Origin: an uncultured Alistipes sp.
GTDB taxonomy: Bacteria; Bacteroidota; Bacteroidia; Bacteroidales; UBA932
Length of the DNA: 64,000 bases
Assembly: GCA_900544175.1 (NCBI GenBank)
Contig: UQUN01000012.1
Location: 5,616 to 69,615 of the forward strand
Direction of reading: 5' to 3'
This document shows, piece by piece, positions 1 to 8,378 of this stretch. The position numbers were made by a program, and so were the translations under genes. Each line of letters begins with the position of its first letter. Within the stretch, counting starts at the first letter, position 1. The notes under the pieces were generated by a model, which saw only the letters and a list, made by a program, of their open reading frames with translations, was not told the DNA's origin and made no database searches.

Positions 1-549
1 GGCATAGATGAGATGCAGCTCATTGATATCGGCTACATTCTTAGGACCGCCGTTCTCAAAAAGGATGTACTCGATGCCATGGAAACCCAGAACGGTGTTG
101 CCGAGATTGTCACCGGCAAACTGATCGCCGCCCTCTCCGTTCATGGCATTGATCTGGTCAGTGTTGCTCAGGGCCATATTGAGGGCGTCCACATCGAGAG
201 GCCATGAGTCGATATGAGGGTCCACTCCGAAATCCGTGGCCGGTCCGAAAAGGAAGGCCTCACTTTTTTCCCACCAGGCGCGGGCTTCAAGGAATTTCTC
301 GCAGGTGGCCTCCAAGGTGGCCTGGGACTTGTCTTCCTTGAGCTGCTGCAGCAGAGTCTCCAGCTCGGCCGTTGATGTAGAAAGAGCCTCATAGGTAGGA
401 ATTACAGTTTCGTTGACAAAACGGTCTGCTATTTTGGCGAACTGCTCATCGTAGGGATTGGTGATGTCCGTCTCTCCTCCGTTCTGCTCACAGGATGCGG
501 CGCTGGCAAACACCAATGCAGCGGCCGCGAAATAGATAAACTTTTTCAT
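1..549 (-). CDS. Imelysin-family (M75-like) lipoprotein, 3' end outside window
   Basis: The visible 183 residues begin with a lipoprotein signal peptide (MKKFIYF..., lipobox ending in Cys20) and so predict export and anchoring in the periplasm or outer membrane. Imelysin hallmarks follow: a W..SEAFLFGP stretch near residue 87, an IDSWPLD segment, and the GxHxxE metal-binding-type motif (GFHGIE) near residue 160. Imelysin proteins (IrpA, EfeO-C related) are linked to iron uptake. They are called peptidases, but proteolysis is not generally proven. The gene lies 35 bp behind the outer-membrane barrel gene and is probably co-transcribed with it. The C-terminal part is cut off by the window edge. 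Confidence 0.85.
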   Translation of the reverse strand, partial: MKKFIYFAAAALVFASAASCEQNGGETDITNPYDEQFAKIADRFVNETVIPTYEALSTSTAELETLLQQLKEDKSQATLEATCEKFLEARAWWEKSEAFLFGPATDFGVDPHIDSWPLDVDALNMALSNTDQINAMNGEGGDQFAGDNLGNTVLGFHGIEYILFENGGPKNVADINELHLIYA

Positions 550-584
550 TTTCCCTTTACGTTATTTGTTTGTTAATGTATCTG

Positions 585-1913
585 CTATTTGAAAAATCCG
601 GCGTAGGCTATGCCTATCGAAACCGACGGCTCGTCAATATACTGGCTCTTCAGGAAGCGGTGGGAATATTCAGCCTTTATGACGATCTCGTCGATAGGAT
701 AATAGTTGATACCCATAGCGATACGATGCTTGTCCGTCCACGGATAATCTGTAGTGGCCGGAGCCGGGATATAGGAATCATAATACTCGTACCGCCCGAA
801 GACATAGAATTTCTGTTTTCCGGAAAGCTTGTTCACAACAGAGAAAATGTCGTAACCGGCCTCTACCCCGCCTGCCATTGCGGCCTGCCCCACAAGAGTA
901 TGCTTGTAGGGAGACTCCGTACTGTTCATGGACGAACTGTTCCAGGCGCCTATCAGCTGTGCGTCCTTAAGATATCCGTAATCGTAATTGCCCCTGACTA
1001 CAAGTCCGTGTCCCTGATACTCGAAATCGAAGGCTCCTATCATCACCGTGCCCTTTACTCCGGCATAGCGGGAACGCTCCTCAGTCACTATATCATTGTT
1101 GAAACTGTTGCCGATATAACCGCTCAGGCTCATCCGCAGACCCTTTACCGAGTAATTGTCCACTCTGAACGCTCCGGCAAGATGATTTGCGGGCTTGAAC
1201 TCGTAGGGTGAGGCCGAGCCTCCGTGGACCCATTCTGAATTACTGAAAAACACTGAGTTAAGTCCCGGCAGCAGCTGAACCTCATACCTCCAGTCCCCTG
1301 CGCGGCCCCACAGGCTGATACCGGTTTCGTGCCAGGTGCAAGGAATGATGGTGTTCTCGCCCTCGGGACGATAAGCCGTGAAAAACTCCGTCGGCAGATG
1401 CTTGTTATTGGTCGCACCGACCGGCACCACGATATGTCCCATTCTCAGATTGAGTTCCGGCATGAACTCCTTCTGTATCCAGAACTGCTCCAGAGCCACC
1501 TCCCCTCCTCTCTCTATCTCCCTCTCGAACTCACCGGCTTCCTCGTTCTCCATCTCCACTGCAGCCTCCACACCCCCATGCTCGAATTCAATCTCAGTTC
1601 CCAATGTCCATCCTTTACCGAAATCATAGCCCAGCATAATTACCACGTGCGGCAGATCAAAGCGTGCATGACCCTTCGAATCGCGGTAACTGTCAGGGAA
1701 CTGATATCGGAAAACATTGTCACTGTAGAAATTATATGTTCCCACGGCCTCACCGTAGCCACCTACTGTCAGACGGGAAAATGCCTTGGTCCACTTGCTT
1801 TCCTGCCTTGCAGACGTATCTGCCGCTGCGTATGCTTCGGCCAAGACTTGCGGCGCCCACATACCTGCGGCAGTCAAGACAGTGATTGTCAGAACTATTG
1901 TCCTTAATTTCAT
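585..1913 (-). CDS. Outer-membrane beta-barrel protein (porin-like)
   Basis: The 442-aa product starts at an ATG giving a clean signal peptide (MKLRTIVLTITVLTAAG...LAEA). A longer frame reaches further upstream but would put the promoter inside the gene. The mature part alternates aromatic and polar residues typical of amphipathic strands, with an early GGYGEAVGTYNF strand and a C-terminal strand ending in Phe-Lys. Overall it resembles phosphate-selective-porin-like barrels of Bacteroidota. It precedes the imelysin lipoprotein, suggesting a two-gene unit for import, perhaps of iron or another metal. The substrate is inferred only from the neighbour. A conserved promoter lies 26-56 bp upstream. 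Confidence 0.75.
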   Translation of the reverse strand: MKLRTIVLTITVLTAAGMWAPQVLAEAYAAADTSARQESKWTKAFSRLTVGGYGEAVGTYNFYSDNVFRYQFPDSYRDSKGHARFDLPHVVIMLGYDFGKGWTLGTEIEFEHGGVEAAVEMENEEAGEFEREIERGGEVALEQFWIQKEFMPELNLRMGHIVVPVGATNNKHLPTEFFTAYRPEGENTIIPCTWHETGISLWGRAGDWRYEVQLLPGLNSVFFSNSEWVHGGSASPYEFKPANHLAGAFRVDNYSVKGLRMSLSGYIGNSFNNDIVTEERSRYAGVKGTVMIGAFDFEYQGHGLVVRGNYDYGYLKDAQLIGAWNSSSMNSTESPYKHTLVGQAAMAGGVEAGYDIFSVVNKLSGKQKFYVFGRYEYYDSYIPAPATTDYPWTDKHRIAMGINYYPIDEIVIKAEYSHRFLKSQYIDEPSVSIGIAYAGFFK

Positions 1914-1938
1914 ATTGCCTTTACAGAATTTACGGCTG

Positions 1939-1969
1939 CAAAGGTACCGCCGGCCGCTCAGGCGGACAA
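1939..1969 (-). promoter_or_regulatory. Bacteroidota-type promoter for the barrel/imelysin unit
   Basis: On the minus strand TACCTTTG (1939-1946) matches the TAnnTTTG -7 element, and TTG at 1967-1969 sits exactly 20 nt upstream as a -33 element. Transcription would start about 20 nt before the barrel gene ATG at 1913. Confidence 0.65.
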
Positions 1970-2087
1970 TCACAACAAGTTGGTATTTCCGCATCAAAAC
2001 CTAACCATTTTTTGCAGCAGCGGCAGTCATCCGTAAAACCGTCACCTACCCCAGTAAAACAGGTATCCGTTTTAAAACATATACAGC

Positions 2088-2095
2088 TATCTTTG
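2088..2095 (+). promoter_or_regulatory. -7 element (TATCTTTG) of the flavodoxin-like gene
   Basis: TATCTTTG fits TAnnTTTG, but it ends only 4 nt before the ATG at 2100. Transcription from it would give a leaderless or nearly leaderless mRNA. No convincing TTG is seen 19-21 nt upstream. Confidence 0.4.
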
Positions 2096-2099
2096 CGGC

Positions 2100-2636
2100 A
2101 TGAAAAAGATACTGGTAATATCATCGAGCCTGCGCCGCAACAGTAACTCCGACGCACTGGCAGAGGCCTTTGCCAAAGGTGCGGCTGAGGCCGGCAATGA
2201 AGTTGAGACTATTACATTAAAGGGAAAGGAACTGCATTTCTGCACGGGCTGTCTGGCCTGCCAGAAAACCCAGAGATGCGTTATCGCAGACGATGCACCG
2301 GCCATCGTGGATAAAATGTATGCGGCGGATGTCATCGCTTTTGCTACGCCCATCTACTACTATGAGATGAGCGGCCAGCTGAAGACTCTTCTCGACCGTG
2401 CCAACCCGCTGTTCACCACGGATTATCATTTCCGGGACATCTATTTCCTGAGTTCGGCCGCCGAGGAGGATCCCAAGACTCCAGAACGCGCCGTCACAGG
2501 ATTAGGCGGCTGGATCGAATGCTTTGAGAACGCCCGGTTCGCTGGTTCTGTATTCGCCGGAGGTGTGAATGCACCGGGAGAAATAGAAGGACATGCGGCA
2601 ATGGAGGCGGCATACAGGATGGGAAAGGCCGTCTGA
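2100..2636 (+). CDS. Flavodoxin-like NAD(P)H-dependent FMN oxidoreductase
   Basis: The 178-aa protein has the flavodoxin-like fold signature of the NADPH-dependent FMN reductase family: strand 1 followed by a phosphate-binding SSSLRRNSNS loop at residues 8-17, a CTGCLAC motif near residue 48 typical of the iron-sulfur-flavoprotein-like subgroup, and ATPIYYYEMSGQLKTLLDR near residue 82, which lines the FMN site. It probably binds FMN and reduces quinones, azo or nitro compounds in the cytoplasm. The next genes (AraC regulator, aldo/keto reductase and CMD relics) form a redox-gene neighbourhood common in Bacteroidales. The substrate cannot be told from sequence. Confidence 0.8.
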   Translation: MKKILVISSSLRRNSNSDALAEAFAKGAAEAGNEVETITLKGKELHFCTGCLACQKTQRCVIADDAPAIVDKMYAADVIAFATPIYYYEMSGQLKTLLDRANPLFTTDYHFRDIYFLSSAAEEDPKTPERAVTGLGGWIECFENARFAGSVFAGGVNAPGEIEGHAAMEAAYRMGKAV

Positions 2637-2821
2637 CGGGTCTTAATTTCTACTGACAATCCACTCCCATACAGGCATCGCTACTATTCGCGATATTAAA
2701 CTGCCGATAATTAGGCAAAATATACTGATTCCACTGCCGATATTACAGGTATCTTTTGGATATCCTACTTCCGTGAAAGATCCTGCAAGTATGATTTACC
2801 GTTTCTGCAAGACTTTTTATA

Positions 2822-3721
2822 TCAGTTCCGCAGTCGCTGGCAGAACTCCGACGGCGTAACCCCCTCCTGCTTCTTGAACATCCGGCTGAAATGCTGGGGG
2901 TATTCGAAGCCGAGGCGGTCGGATACTTGGGAGACGGTCTCTCCTGCCGCAAGCCCGTTCTTGGCAAGCTGGATGACGAACTGGCGGATGTGGTTGCTCG
3001 CCGTGTCTCCGGTCGTATTCTTGATGACATCGCCGAAATAGTTGGGCGACATGCAGAGTTTGTCGGCGCAATACTGCACTGTGGGCAGGCCAATGGTATA
3101 CTGGAGGCTGTCTTCGAAATAGTCGCGGAGCAGGCGGTCGAAGCGGACGAGGATGTCGGAGTTCTCTATCTTCCGGGTGACGAACTGGCGGTTGTAGAAC
3201 CGCTGGCAGAAGTTGAGAGCCAGTTCGATGTAGCCCACGAGGATGGCCCGCTGAAGTTCGTCCGGCTTCTTGCCCAGTTCCTCGCGTATCTGACGCATCA
3301 GGGAGGCCAGGATGTCGTGCTCCTCTTCGGTCATGTGCAGGGCCTCGTTGATACGGTAATCGAAGAAAGAATACTCCCGGATGCGCTTTTCAAGAGGGAA
3401 GCCGTGCAGCAGGTCCGGGTGGAAAAGCAGCGCCCAGCCCGTCAGCATCACCTCTTCCCCATTGTCCTCCTTGCCGCCCACCTGTCCGGGAGCCACGCAG
3501 ATTACCGTACCCTTCTTGTAATCATACTTGCCGCAGCCGTATGCCAGGTCTATCTCCGCCTCATCGTGGAAGAAGATGCCGTACACGCCGTAATCATTCA
3601 GGCTGTGGCGCACGGGCGACACCCCGGCATAGTCAATGACACAGACCAGCGGATGCTGCTCCTCTGCGCCCACGTAGCGGGCATAGTCGTTGACGTTCCT
3701 TACTTTCAGTATCTTGCTCAT
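2822..3721 (-). CDS. AraC-family transcriptional regulator
   Basis: The 299-aa protein has a cupin-like N-terminal half (about residues 20-170; acidic and aromatic residues, a GTVICVAPGQVGG strand-turn) and a C-terminal double helix-turn-helix of the AraC/XylS family (about residues 205-297). The family end signature is present (VSDRLGFEYPQHFSRMFKK followed by GVTPSEF). It faces the flavodoxin-like gene convergently and lies near an aldo/keto reductase remnant, so it probably once controlled this redox cluster in response to a small molecule. The effector is unknown. Confidence 0.9.
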   Translation of the reverse strand: MSKILKVRNVNDYARYVGAEEQHPLVCVIDYAGVSPVRHSLNDYGVYGIFFHDEAEIDLAYGCGKYDYKKGTVICVAPGQVGGKEDNGEEVMLTGWALLFHPDLLHGFPLEKRIREYSFFDYRINEALHMTEEEHDILASLMRQIREELGKKPDELQRAILVGYIELALNFCQRFYNRQFVTRKIENSDILVRFDRLLRDYFEDSLQYTIGLPTVQYCADKLCMSPNYFGDVIKNTTGDTASNHIRQFVIQLAKNGLAAGETVSQVSDRLGFEYPQHFSRMFKKQEGVTPSEFCQRLRN

Positions 3722-3738
3722 AATTTATTTTGTATGAT

Positions 3739-4551
3739 TTACTTCAACAACTTACGACTCCCTATATCCTCTAATATTTGCATTTGCTGTATAGCGATTT
3801 GGTTTAATCGGATGAGCCGTTCCCGTTGCGAAAGCCCGTCTTGTATAAACACTGCGTTCAGGTTTTCCATGTTTGATAGACAGATTAATTCATTTACGGA
3901 TGCATAATCCCGAATGTTCCCTTTCATATCGGGATGCCGATCACGCCATTCCAAGGCGGTCATTCCAAATAGTGCGATATTCAACACATCGGCTTCGTTG
4001 GCATAGATGCAAGAAGCTTGTGCTGGAGTGATTTCCTGAGGAATAAGGTTTTGTTTAATGGCATCGGTATGTATACGATAGTTGATTTTAGAGAGTTCCC
4101 GTTTTGCGTTCCAGCCTATCTGTGCCTGCTCCTGTTCTTTTAGACGCTGGAACTCTTCTATCAAATAGAGTTTAAAAGGCACGCTGATGGCGGTGCCAAA
4201 TTCAAAAGCGATATCCTTATATGCATAAGTCCCTCCATATCGTCCCTTTTTGACCATAATTCCGACAGCATGGGTTCTCTCAATCCATTCGGAAGTACTC
4301 AAAACAAAGCTCGGTAAACCGGCTTGCATTCTAAAGTGGTCGAATTCGACCACTTTAAAATTGGGATTGTGAATCATCTCCCAGGTCCCCAGGAACTCAA
4401 TCGTATATCTGTTACGTATCCAATTCTTGATAACATCAGCGGCACGGCTGTCCCCATCTTTGGCGCTTGCCATATCTGTCAGCGAAATATAATCGTGGTC
4501 GCTATAATTTATCACGGTTATATTTGTATTCATTACTGTTATCTTAGCCAT
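3739..4551 (-). CDS. KilA-N domain protein
   Basis: The 270-aa reading chosen starts at MAKITV. The frame continues upstream, but the KilA-N homology starts here. An N-terminal KilA-N domain (about residues 10-115) shows the family pattern YISLTDMA, then NWIRNRYTIEFLGTWE and later KKGRYGGTYAYKDIAFEF. KilA-N is a DNA-binding domain known from phages and DNA viruses, often shared with Rha-like and antirepressor proteins. The C-terminal half is helical and charged. The gene stands alone here with no phage genes around it, so it is probably a domesticated or solitary regulator. Its target is unknown. Confidence 0.8.
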   Translation of the reverse strand: MAKITVMNTNITVINYSDHDYISLTDMASAKDGDSRAADVIKNWIRNRYTIEFLGTWEMIHNPNFKVVEFDHFRMQAGLPSFVLSTSEWIERTHAVGIMVKKGRYGGTYAYKDIAFEFGTAISVPFKLYLIEEFQRLKEQEQAQIGWNAKRELSKINYRIHTDAIKQNLIPQEITPAQASCIYANEADVLNIALFGMTALEWRDRHPDMKGNIRDYASVNELICLSNMENLNAVFIQDGLSQRERLIRLNQIAIQQMQILEDIGSRKLLK

Positions 4552-4690
4552 AATAAAATGATTTGCTGTCATAAAAGTAATGAAATATCCTAATTTTTCA
4601 GTAAAAATGGTACGCTTCCCCCATTTATGGTTACGGCATTCCGCATTGTTCCGGTGTAATTTTGCATCGGATAAAAACGAGAAGAACAGC

Positions 4691-4891
4691 ATGGAGCAGA
4701 AAACAGCATTACCTGAAAATTTGTGCGCGGACGAGGCGGTGTGCTTCATCGCAGACCGCCACCACGTTACGCCGCAGCAGCTCTTACGCTGTTTCATCTA
4801 CGGAGAGACTTCCATACCTTTGGAGGCTAACGAAGTTGAAATTCTAAAAGGGCTGTCCGGCAGGGCTTATAGTTTGGCAAATAAAAAGTAA
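4691..4891 (+). CDS. Small protein of unknown function (66 aa)
   Basis: ATG at 4691 opens a 66-residue frame (MEQKTALPEN...) ending 4 nt before the aldo/keto reductase remnant. The product is acidic to neutral with two cysteines near residues 12 and 18, an HHVTPQQLL helix-like segment, and no signal peptide or membrane helix. I do not recognise a family. The close spacing to the next ATG at 4896 supports co-transcription. It could also be a chance frame. Confidence 0.5.
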   Translation: MEQKTALPENLCADEAVCFIADRHHVTPQQLLRCFIYGETSIPLEANEVEILKGLSGRAYSLANKK

Positions 4892-4895
4892 GAAT

Positions 4896-5516
4896 ATGGA
4901 CAGACGCGATTTTATAAAAAGTGGTCTTCTCGCCGCAGCCGTAGGAGCGGTGAGCGGCCCGAGAGTCATTGCGCAGGAAGCCGAAAGGCAAGTGGCGAGG
5001 GAACATTTGTCGAAAGACATCCTCAACTACAATCCACAGATGCAGTACCGCCCGATGGGGCGCACGGGTGTGAACGTATCGGCACTGGGCTTCGGGATGC
5101 TGCGCCTGCCGATGAAGAACGGGCACGTGGACTTCGACCAGACCACGCCGATGGTGCGCCGTGCCATCGAGGGCGGCGTGAACTATATCGACACAGGGCG
5201 CGTCTATCTCGGCGGCGAGAGCGAGCAGGCGGTGGGCAAAGCCCTCGCCGGGGGCTGGCGCGACCGGGTGTATGTCACGTCCAAGATGCCGTGGTGGGAG
5301 ATGCGGTCGGCGGACGACTTCGAGAAGTTCTTCGACCAGTCGCGCCGCGCCATCGGTACGGATGTCATCGACTTCTACCCTCCCTCAGCTGAAGGCCCAT
5401 GCCGGAGCGGCACTCAATGTGGGTGTTACCCCCGAGGAGCTGCGCGAGGTGATGTATCTCACCGCCCCGTTCATCGGCTTTCCGAGGGTGCTGAATGCCG
5501 TGGCGACGGTCAATGA
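4896..5516 (+). pseudogene. Aldo/keto reductase, N-terminal fragment (truncated by deletion)
   Basis: The frame starts with a Tat-type signal (RRDFIKSGLLAAAVGAV) and carries the first half of an aldo/keto reductase: MGRTGVNVSALGFG, an IDTGRVYLGGESE segment containing the catalytic Tyr, and VYVTSKMP with the catalytic Lys. Homology stops at IGTDVIDFY near 5380, where a normal protein would continue into the FYLxH strand with about 200 further residues. From there the frame runs out of frame through the following decarboxylase gene to a stop at 5516. The gene is almost surely non-functional. The junction is described under findings. Confidence 0.85.
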
Positions 5517-5940
5517 AGTATTTACGGAGCGGGGTATCTCCCTGCCTCTGGAAAAGCAGGGCACGGTGACGGAGGAAACGCGCCACGAGGCGGGCAAAGC
5601 CATTCAGGACAAGCACTATCCGGGCGGCATCGCCTCGGTTATGGAAGGCGTGCCCGGCGATATGGGCAAGGACGTGGAGCGGTTCCTTACGGACTATTTC
5701 TTCGGCGATATCTACAGCCGCGGCGCACTCGACCTGCGGACCCGCGAGCTGCTCGGCTACTGCGTCCTGACCACCCTGGAAGCCGAGAGCCAGCTCCACT
5801 CCCACTATCACGGCAACATCACCGCCGGCAACTCTCCCGAAACCCTGACCGCCGCCGTCATCCAGTGCCTGCCCTACATCGGCTTCCCAGCCGCCATCAA
5901 GGCCTTGCGCATCATCAAGCAGGAAAATGACAACCGATAA
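5374..5940 (+). pseudogene. Carboxymuconolactone decarboxylase family, C-terminal fragment
   Basis: In the frame starting with the Leu codon at 5380 the sequence is a clear carboxymuconolactone decarboxylase (AhpD-like fold) protein: LPQLKAHAGAALNVGVTPEELREV, then a second CMD-like repeat (about 5640-5930) with TRELLGY and an HSHYHGNITAGNSPETL segment. The first roughly 90 residues are missing. The fragment is joined at about 5374-5382 to the aldo/keto reductase in a different frame. Bacteroidales often carry aldo/keto reductase and CMD genes side by side, so one deletion spanning the two explains the structure. No in-frame start with a ribosome site is visible. Confidence 0.85.
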
Positions 5941-5998
5941 AATGCCTGCCGACATGGTGGAGGTCGGGGTGCCGGCAAAGGTGGTCAAGCACATATAA
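5927..5998 (+). pseudogene. Scar of a hexapeptide acetyltransferase (23 codons)
   Basis: An ATG overlapping the end of the decarboxylase fragment opens a 23-codon frame, MTTDK followed by MPADMVEVGVPAKVVKHI. The second part matches the conserved C-terminal end of maltose/galactoside-type O-acetyltransferases (usual pattern VTKDxPADxVxxGxPAKV). The body of the enzyme, about 180 residues, is absent. It therefore looks like the start and end of one gene joined in frame by an internal deletion. Confidence 0.7.
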
Positions 5999-6049
5999 TG
6001 TCCTCTATTATTTGAGACAGATAAGACTTATTTTCTTACAATCAATACC

Positions 6050-6730
6050 ATGAAAAAGTATCTTGCAGAAATGGTCGGGACAATGGTTCTCGTCCTCATG
6101 GGCTGCGGAAGTGCTGTTTTCGCAGGCAGTATCGCCGGTACGGTCGGTGCCGGTGTAGGAACATTGGGTGTAGCTATGGCTTTCGGACTGGCGGTCATCG
6201 CCATGGCCTACACTATCGGAGGAATATCAGGGTGCCATATCAACCCGGCAATCACCCTAGGCGTTACTCTTTCTGGACGCATGCCCTTTAAAGAAGCCCT
6301 GATGTACATGCTGTTCCAGGTTATAGGAGCGTTTATCGGCTCAGCCATAATCTTCGCTCTTGTCTCCACAGGCGCGCATGACGGTCCCACTTTCACCGGC
6401 TCGAACTCTTTCGGAGAAGGAGAGATGCTTCAGGCATTTATAGCCGAGACAGTATTTACTTTCATTTTTGTGCTTGTCGTACTGGGCGCCACCGACAAAA
6501 AGCATGGAGCGGGCAATCTGGCAGGCCTGGCCATAGGTCTCACGCTTATCCTTATCCATATCGTCTGCATCCCCATTACAGGCACATCAGTCAACCCTGC
6601 CCGCAGCATTGCTCCGGCCGTATTTGACGGAGGCACAGCTCTGTCCCAACTGTGGCTGTTCATTGTTGCGCCATTCATCGGAGCTGCACTGTCCGCCCTT
6701 GTATGGAAAGGGCTGACAAAAGAGAAATAG
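6050..6730 (+). CDS. aqpZ: Aquaporin (MIP family, AqpZ-like)
   Basis: The 226-aa membrane protein has six predicted transmembrane helices and both half-helix NPA boxes: GCHINPAITLG near residue 67 and SVNPARSIAPAVF near residue 183. The Arg after the second NPA box gives the narrow selectivity filter of water channels, and the loop lengths fit AqpZ rather than the longer glycerol facilitators. It should pass water, perhaps small neutral solutes, across the inner membrane. It is a single gene, convergent with nadB and separated from it by 3 bp. Confidence 0.9.
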   Translation: MKKYLAEMVGTMVLVLMGCGSAVFAGSIAGTVGAGVGTLGVAMAFGLAVIAMAYTIGGISGCHINPAITLGVTLSGRMPFKEALMYMLFQVIGAFIGSAIIFALVSTGAHDGPTFTGSNSFGEGEMLQAFIAETVFTFIFVLVVLGATDKKHGAGNLAGLAIGLTLILIHIVCIPITGTSVNPARSIAPAVFDGGTALSQLWLFIVAPFIGAALSALVWKGLTKEK

Positions 6731-6733
6731 CCA

Positions 6734-8296
6734 TCAGTCACCGTTGACCTTTCTGGTGGTCAGCTTTTCTCCGGCATGCTGCACCGTGTGGACTGCGAAT
6801 TCCTCTTTCAGGACAGGATAGTCCTCACGGTAATGGCCGCCGCGGCTTTCCCTGCGGAAGCGGGCAGCCGTCATAATCAACCGGGCCACTGTCAACAGCT
6901 TACGGGAAGCCTCATCGTAATACTCATGCCGTTCCGGTCCCAGTTCACGGAACTCTTTCTTCACCAGATTGAGCCCTGTGGACAACAACAACTCCGAGCG
7001 GATGATGCCGGAGCAGTTGTTCATCGTATGGGCTATCTGCTGTTTAAGGGAGAAATACCTCTCCGCCTGAGATTCATCCTTGCGGTACAGTTTCTCAAAA
7101 TGAGGTACGGACTCTACCGGACCATCCTCCTCGGAGACCTCTATGGCCCTTCCCCCGAAGACCAAACATTCTATCAGAGAATTGGACGCCAGACGGTTGG
7201 CGCCCATTATTCCGGTCGAAGCTATCTCTCCGCACACATACAGCCGCCGGATGTCGGAACGTCCGTACAAGTCCGAGGCGACTCCTCCGACAGTATAATG
7301 GGCCGCCGGGGCCACCGGTATCCAGTCCGTCAGATCGTATCCGTATTCCGCACACTTGGACAGAATGTGGGGGAAACGGCTGCGTATCCTGTCAGGATTG
7401 ATATGTTTCAGGGACAACACCACATAAGGGCGATCATCCAGTGCCATCTGCTTGAATATGGCTCTGGCCACAGTATCCCTCGGAGCAAGTTCGGCAAGCT
7501 CATGGACAGGAAGCATGAAGCGCTTGCCGTCCTTGCCCAGCAAATATGCCCCCTCTCCTCTTACAGCTTCACTTATAAGGAATGCCTTGGCAGAGTTCTC
7601 AAGATACAGTGACGTCGGATGAAACTGCACGAATTCCATATCCAATATACGGCACCCCGCCTTGTACGCCATGGCTATGCCGTCTCCGATGGTAGTCTCC
7701 GGATTGGTTGTCCTTGTGTATATGGCGGACGTACCTCCGGAAGTGAGGAAAGTATGTTCGGCATAGATCAGCTCCTCGCAGTTCTTCTCCTCATCCCAGC
7801 ATCGCACGCCGTAGCATACTCCATCCTTTACCAGAAAATCTATCACAGACATGTTCTCCCTCACGGTTATGTTGGAATCGGCAAGCACTTTCGATATCAT
7901 GAATTCTGTGATGAACTTCCCGGTAGAGTCTCCACCGGCATGCAGTATGCGCCTGCGGTGATGCCCGCCTTCAAGACCAAGCGAGAGTTTCCCGTTCTCG
8001 GTATCGAACTTCATGCCCTCGGCTATGATCTCCTTTATCCGCTGCGGTCCTTCCTCTACAAGCACATCCACTGCCTTGTTCTCACACAATCCGCGTCCAG
8101 CCACCACAGTATCAGTAAAATGTATCTCAGGATCGTCCTCAATGTCCGTAACCGCAGCTATGCCACCCTGGGCGTTATAAGAATTACTGTCCCTTATGGC
8201 ACGTTTCGTCACTACCAGTACAGGACCCAGCGATGAAGCCTTGTGCGCCGCATACAGACCGGCCAGGCCACTGCCGATTACCAAATATTTCCACAT
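6734..8296 (-). CDS. nadB: L-aspartate oxidase
   Basis: The 520-aa flavoprotein opens with the FAD-binding GSGLAGLYAA dinucleotide motif. It shows the NadB/succinate-dehydrogenase-flavoprotein signatures: SYNAQGGIAA, an EGGHHRRRILHAGGDSTG segment with active-site residues, EFVQFHPTSLY, a PAAHYTVGG block, and GANRLASNSLIECLVFG. It oxidises L-aspartate to iminoaspartate, the first step of de novo NAD synthesis. nadA and nadC are not in the window. Under anaerobiosis fumarate is the likely electron acceptor. Length fits the family. A good promoter lies just upstream. Confidence 0.95.
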   Translation of the reverse strand: MWKYLVIGSGLAGLYAAHKASSLGPVLVVTKRAIRDSNSYNAQGGIAAVTDIEDDPEIHFTDTVVAGRGLCENKAVDVLVEEGPQRIKEIIAEGMKFDTENGKLSLGLEGGHHRRRILHAGGDSTGKFITEFMISKVLADSNITVRENMSVIDFLVKDGVCYGVRCWDEEKNCEELIYAEHTFLTSGGTSAIYTRTTNPETTIGDGIAMAYKAGCRILDMEFVQFHPTSLYLENSAKAFLISEAVRGEGAYLLGKDGKRFMLPVHELAELAPRDTVARAIFKQMALDDRPYVVLSLKHINPDRIRSRFPHILSKCAEYGYDLTDWIPVAPAAHYTVGGVASDLYGRSDIRRLYVCGEIASTGIMGANRLASNSLIECLVFGGRAIEVSEEDGPVESVPHFEKLYRKDESQAERYFSLKQQIAHTMNNCSGIIRSELLLSTGLNLVKKEFRELGPERHEYYDEASRKLLTVARLIMTAARFRRESRGGHYREDYPVLKEEFAVHTVQHAGEKLTTRKVNGD

Positions 8297-8320
8297 TTTA
8301 GAATCAGAAGTAAAATTTTA

Positions 8321-8353
8321 CAAATTTAAGAAACCCTGGCCAAAATCCAAAAA
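8321..8353 (-). promoter_or_regulatory. Promoter of nadB
   Basis: Minus-strand TAAATTTG (8321-8328) matches TAnnTTTG, with TTTTTG at 8348-8353 exactly 19 nt upstream as the -33 element. The predicted leader before the ATG at 8296 is about 20 nt. Confidence 0.65.
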
Positions 8354-8378
8354 CAGCTTAGGAAAGATTGGCGGACAT

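Noticed and set aside
2891..3907. 338-codon open frame on the plus strand antisense to the AraC gene
   Set aside because: It is the mirror of a clear AraC gene, has no ribosome site or family pattern, and runs into the KilA-N gene.
3739..4551. KilA-N protein as a sign of a prophage
   Set aside because: No phage structural, replication or integrase genes are nearby. Solitary KilA-N genes are common in Bacteroidales.
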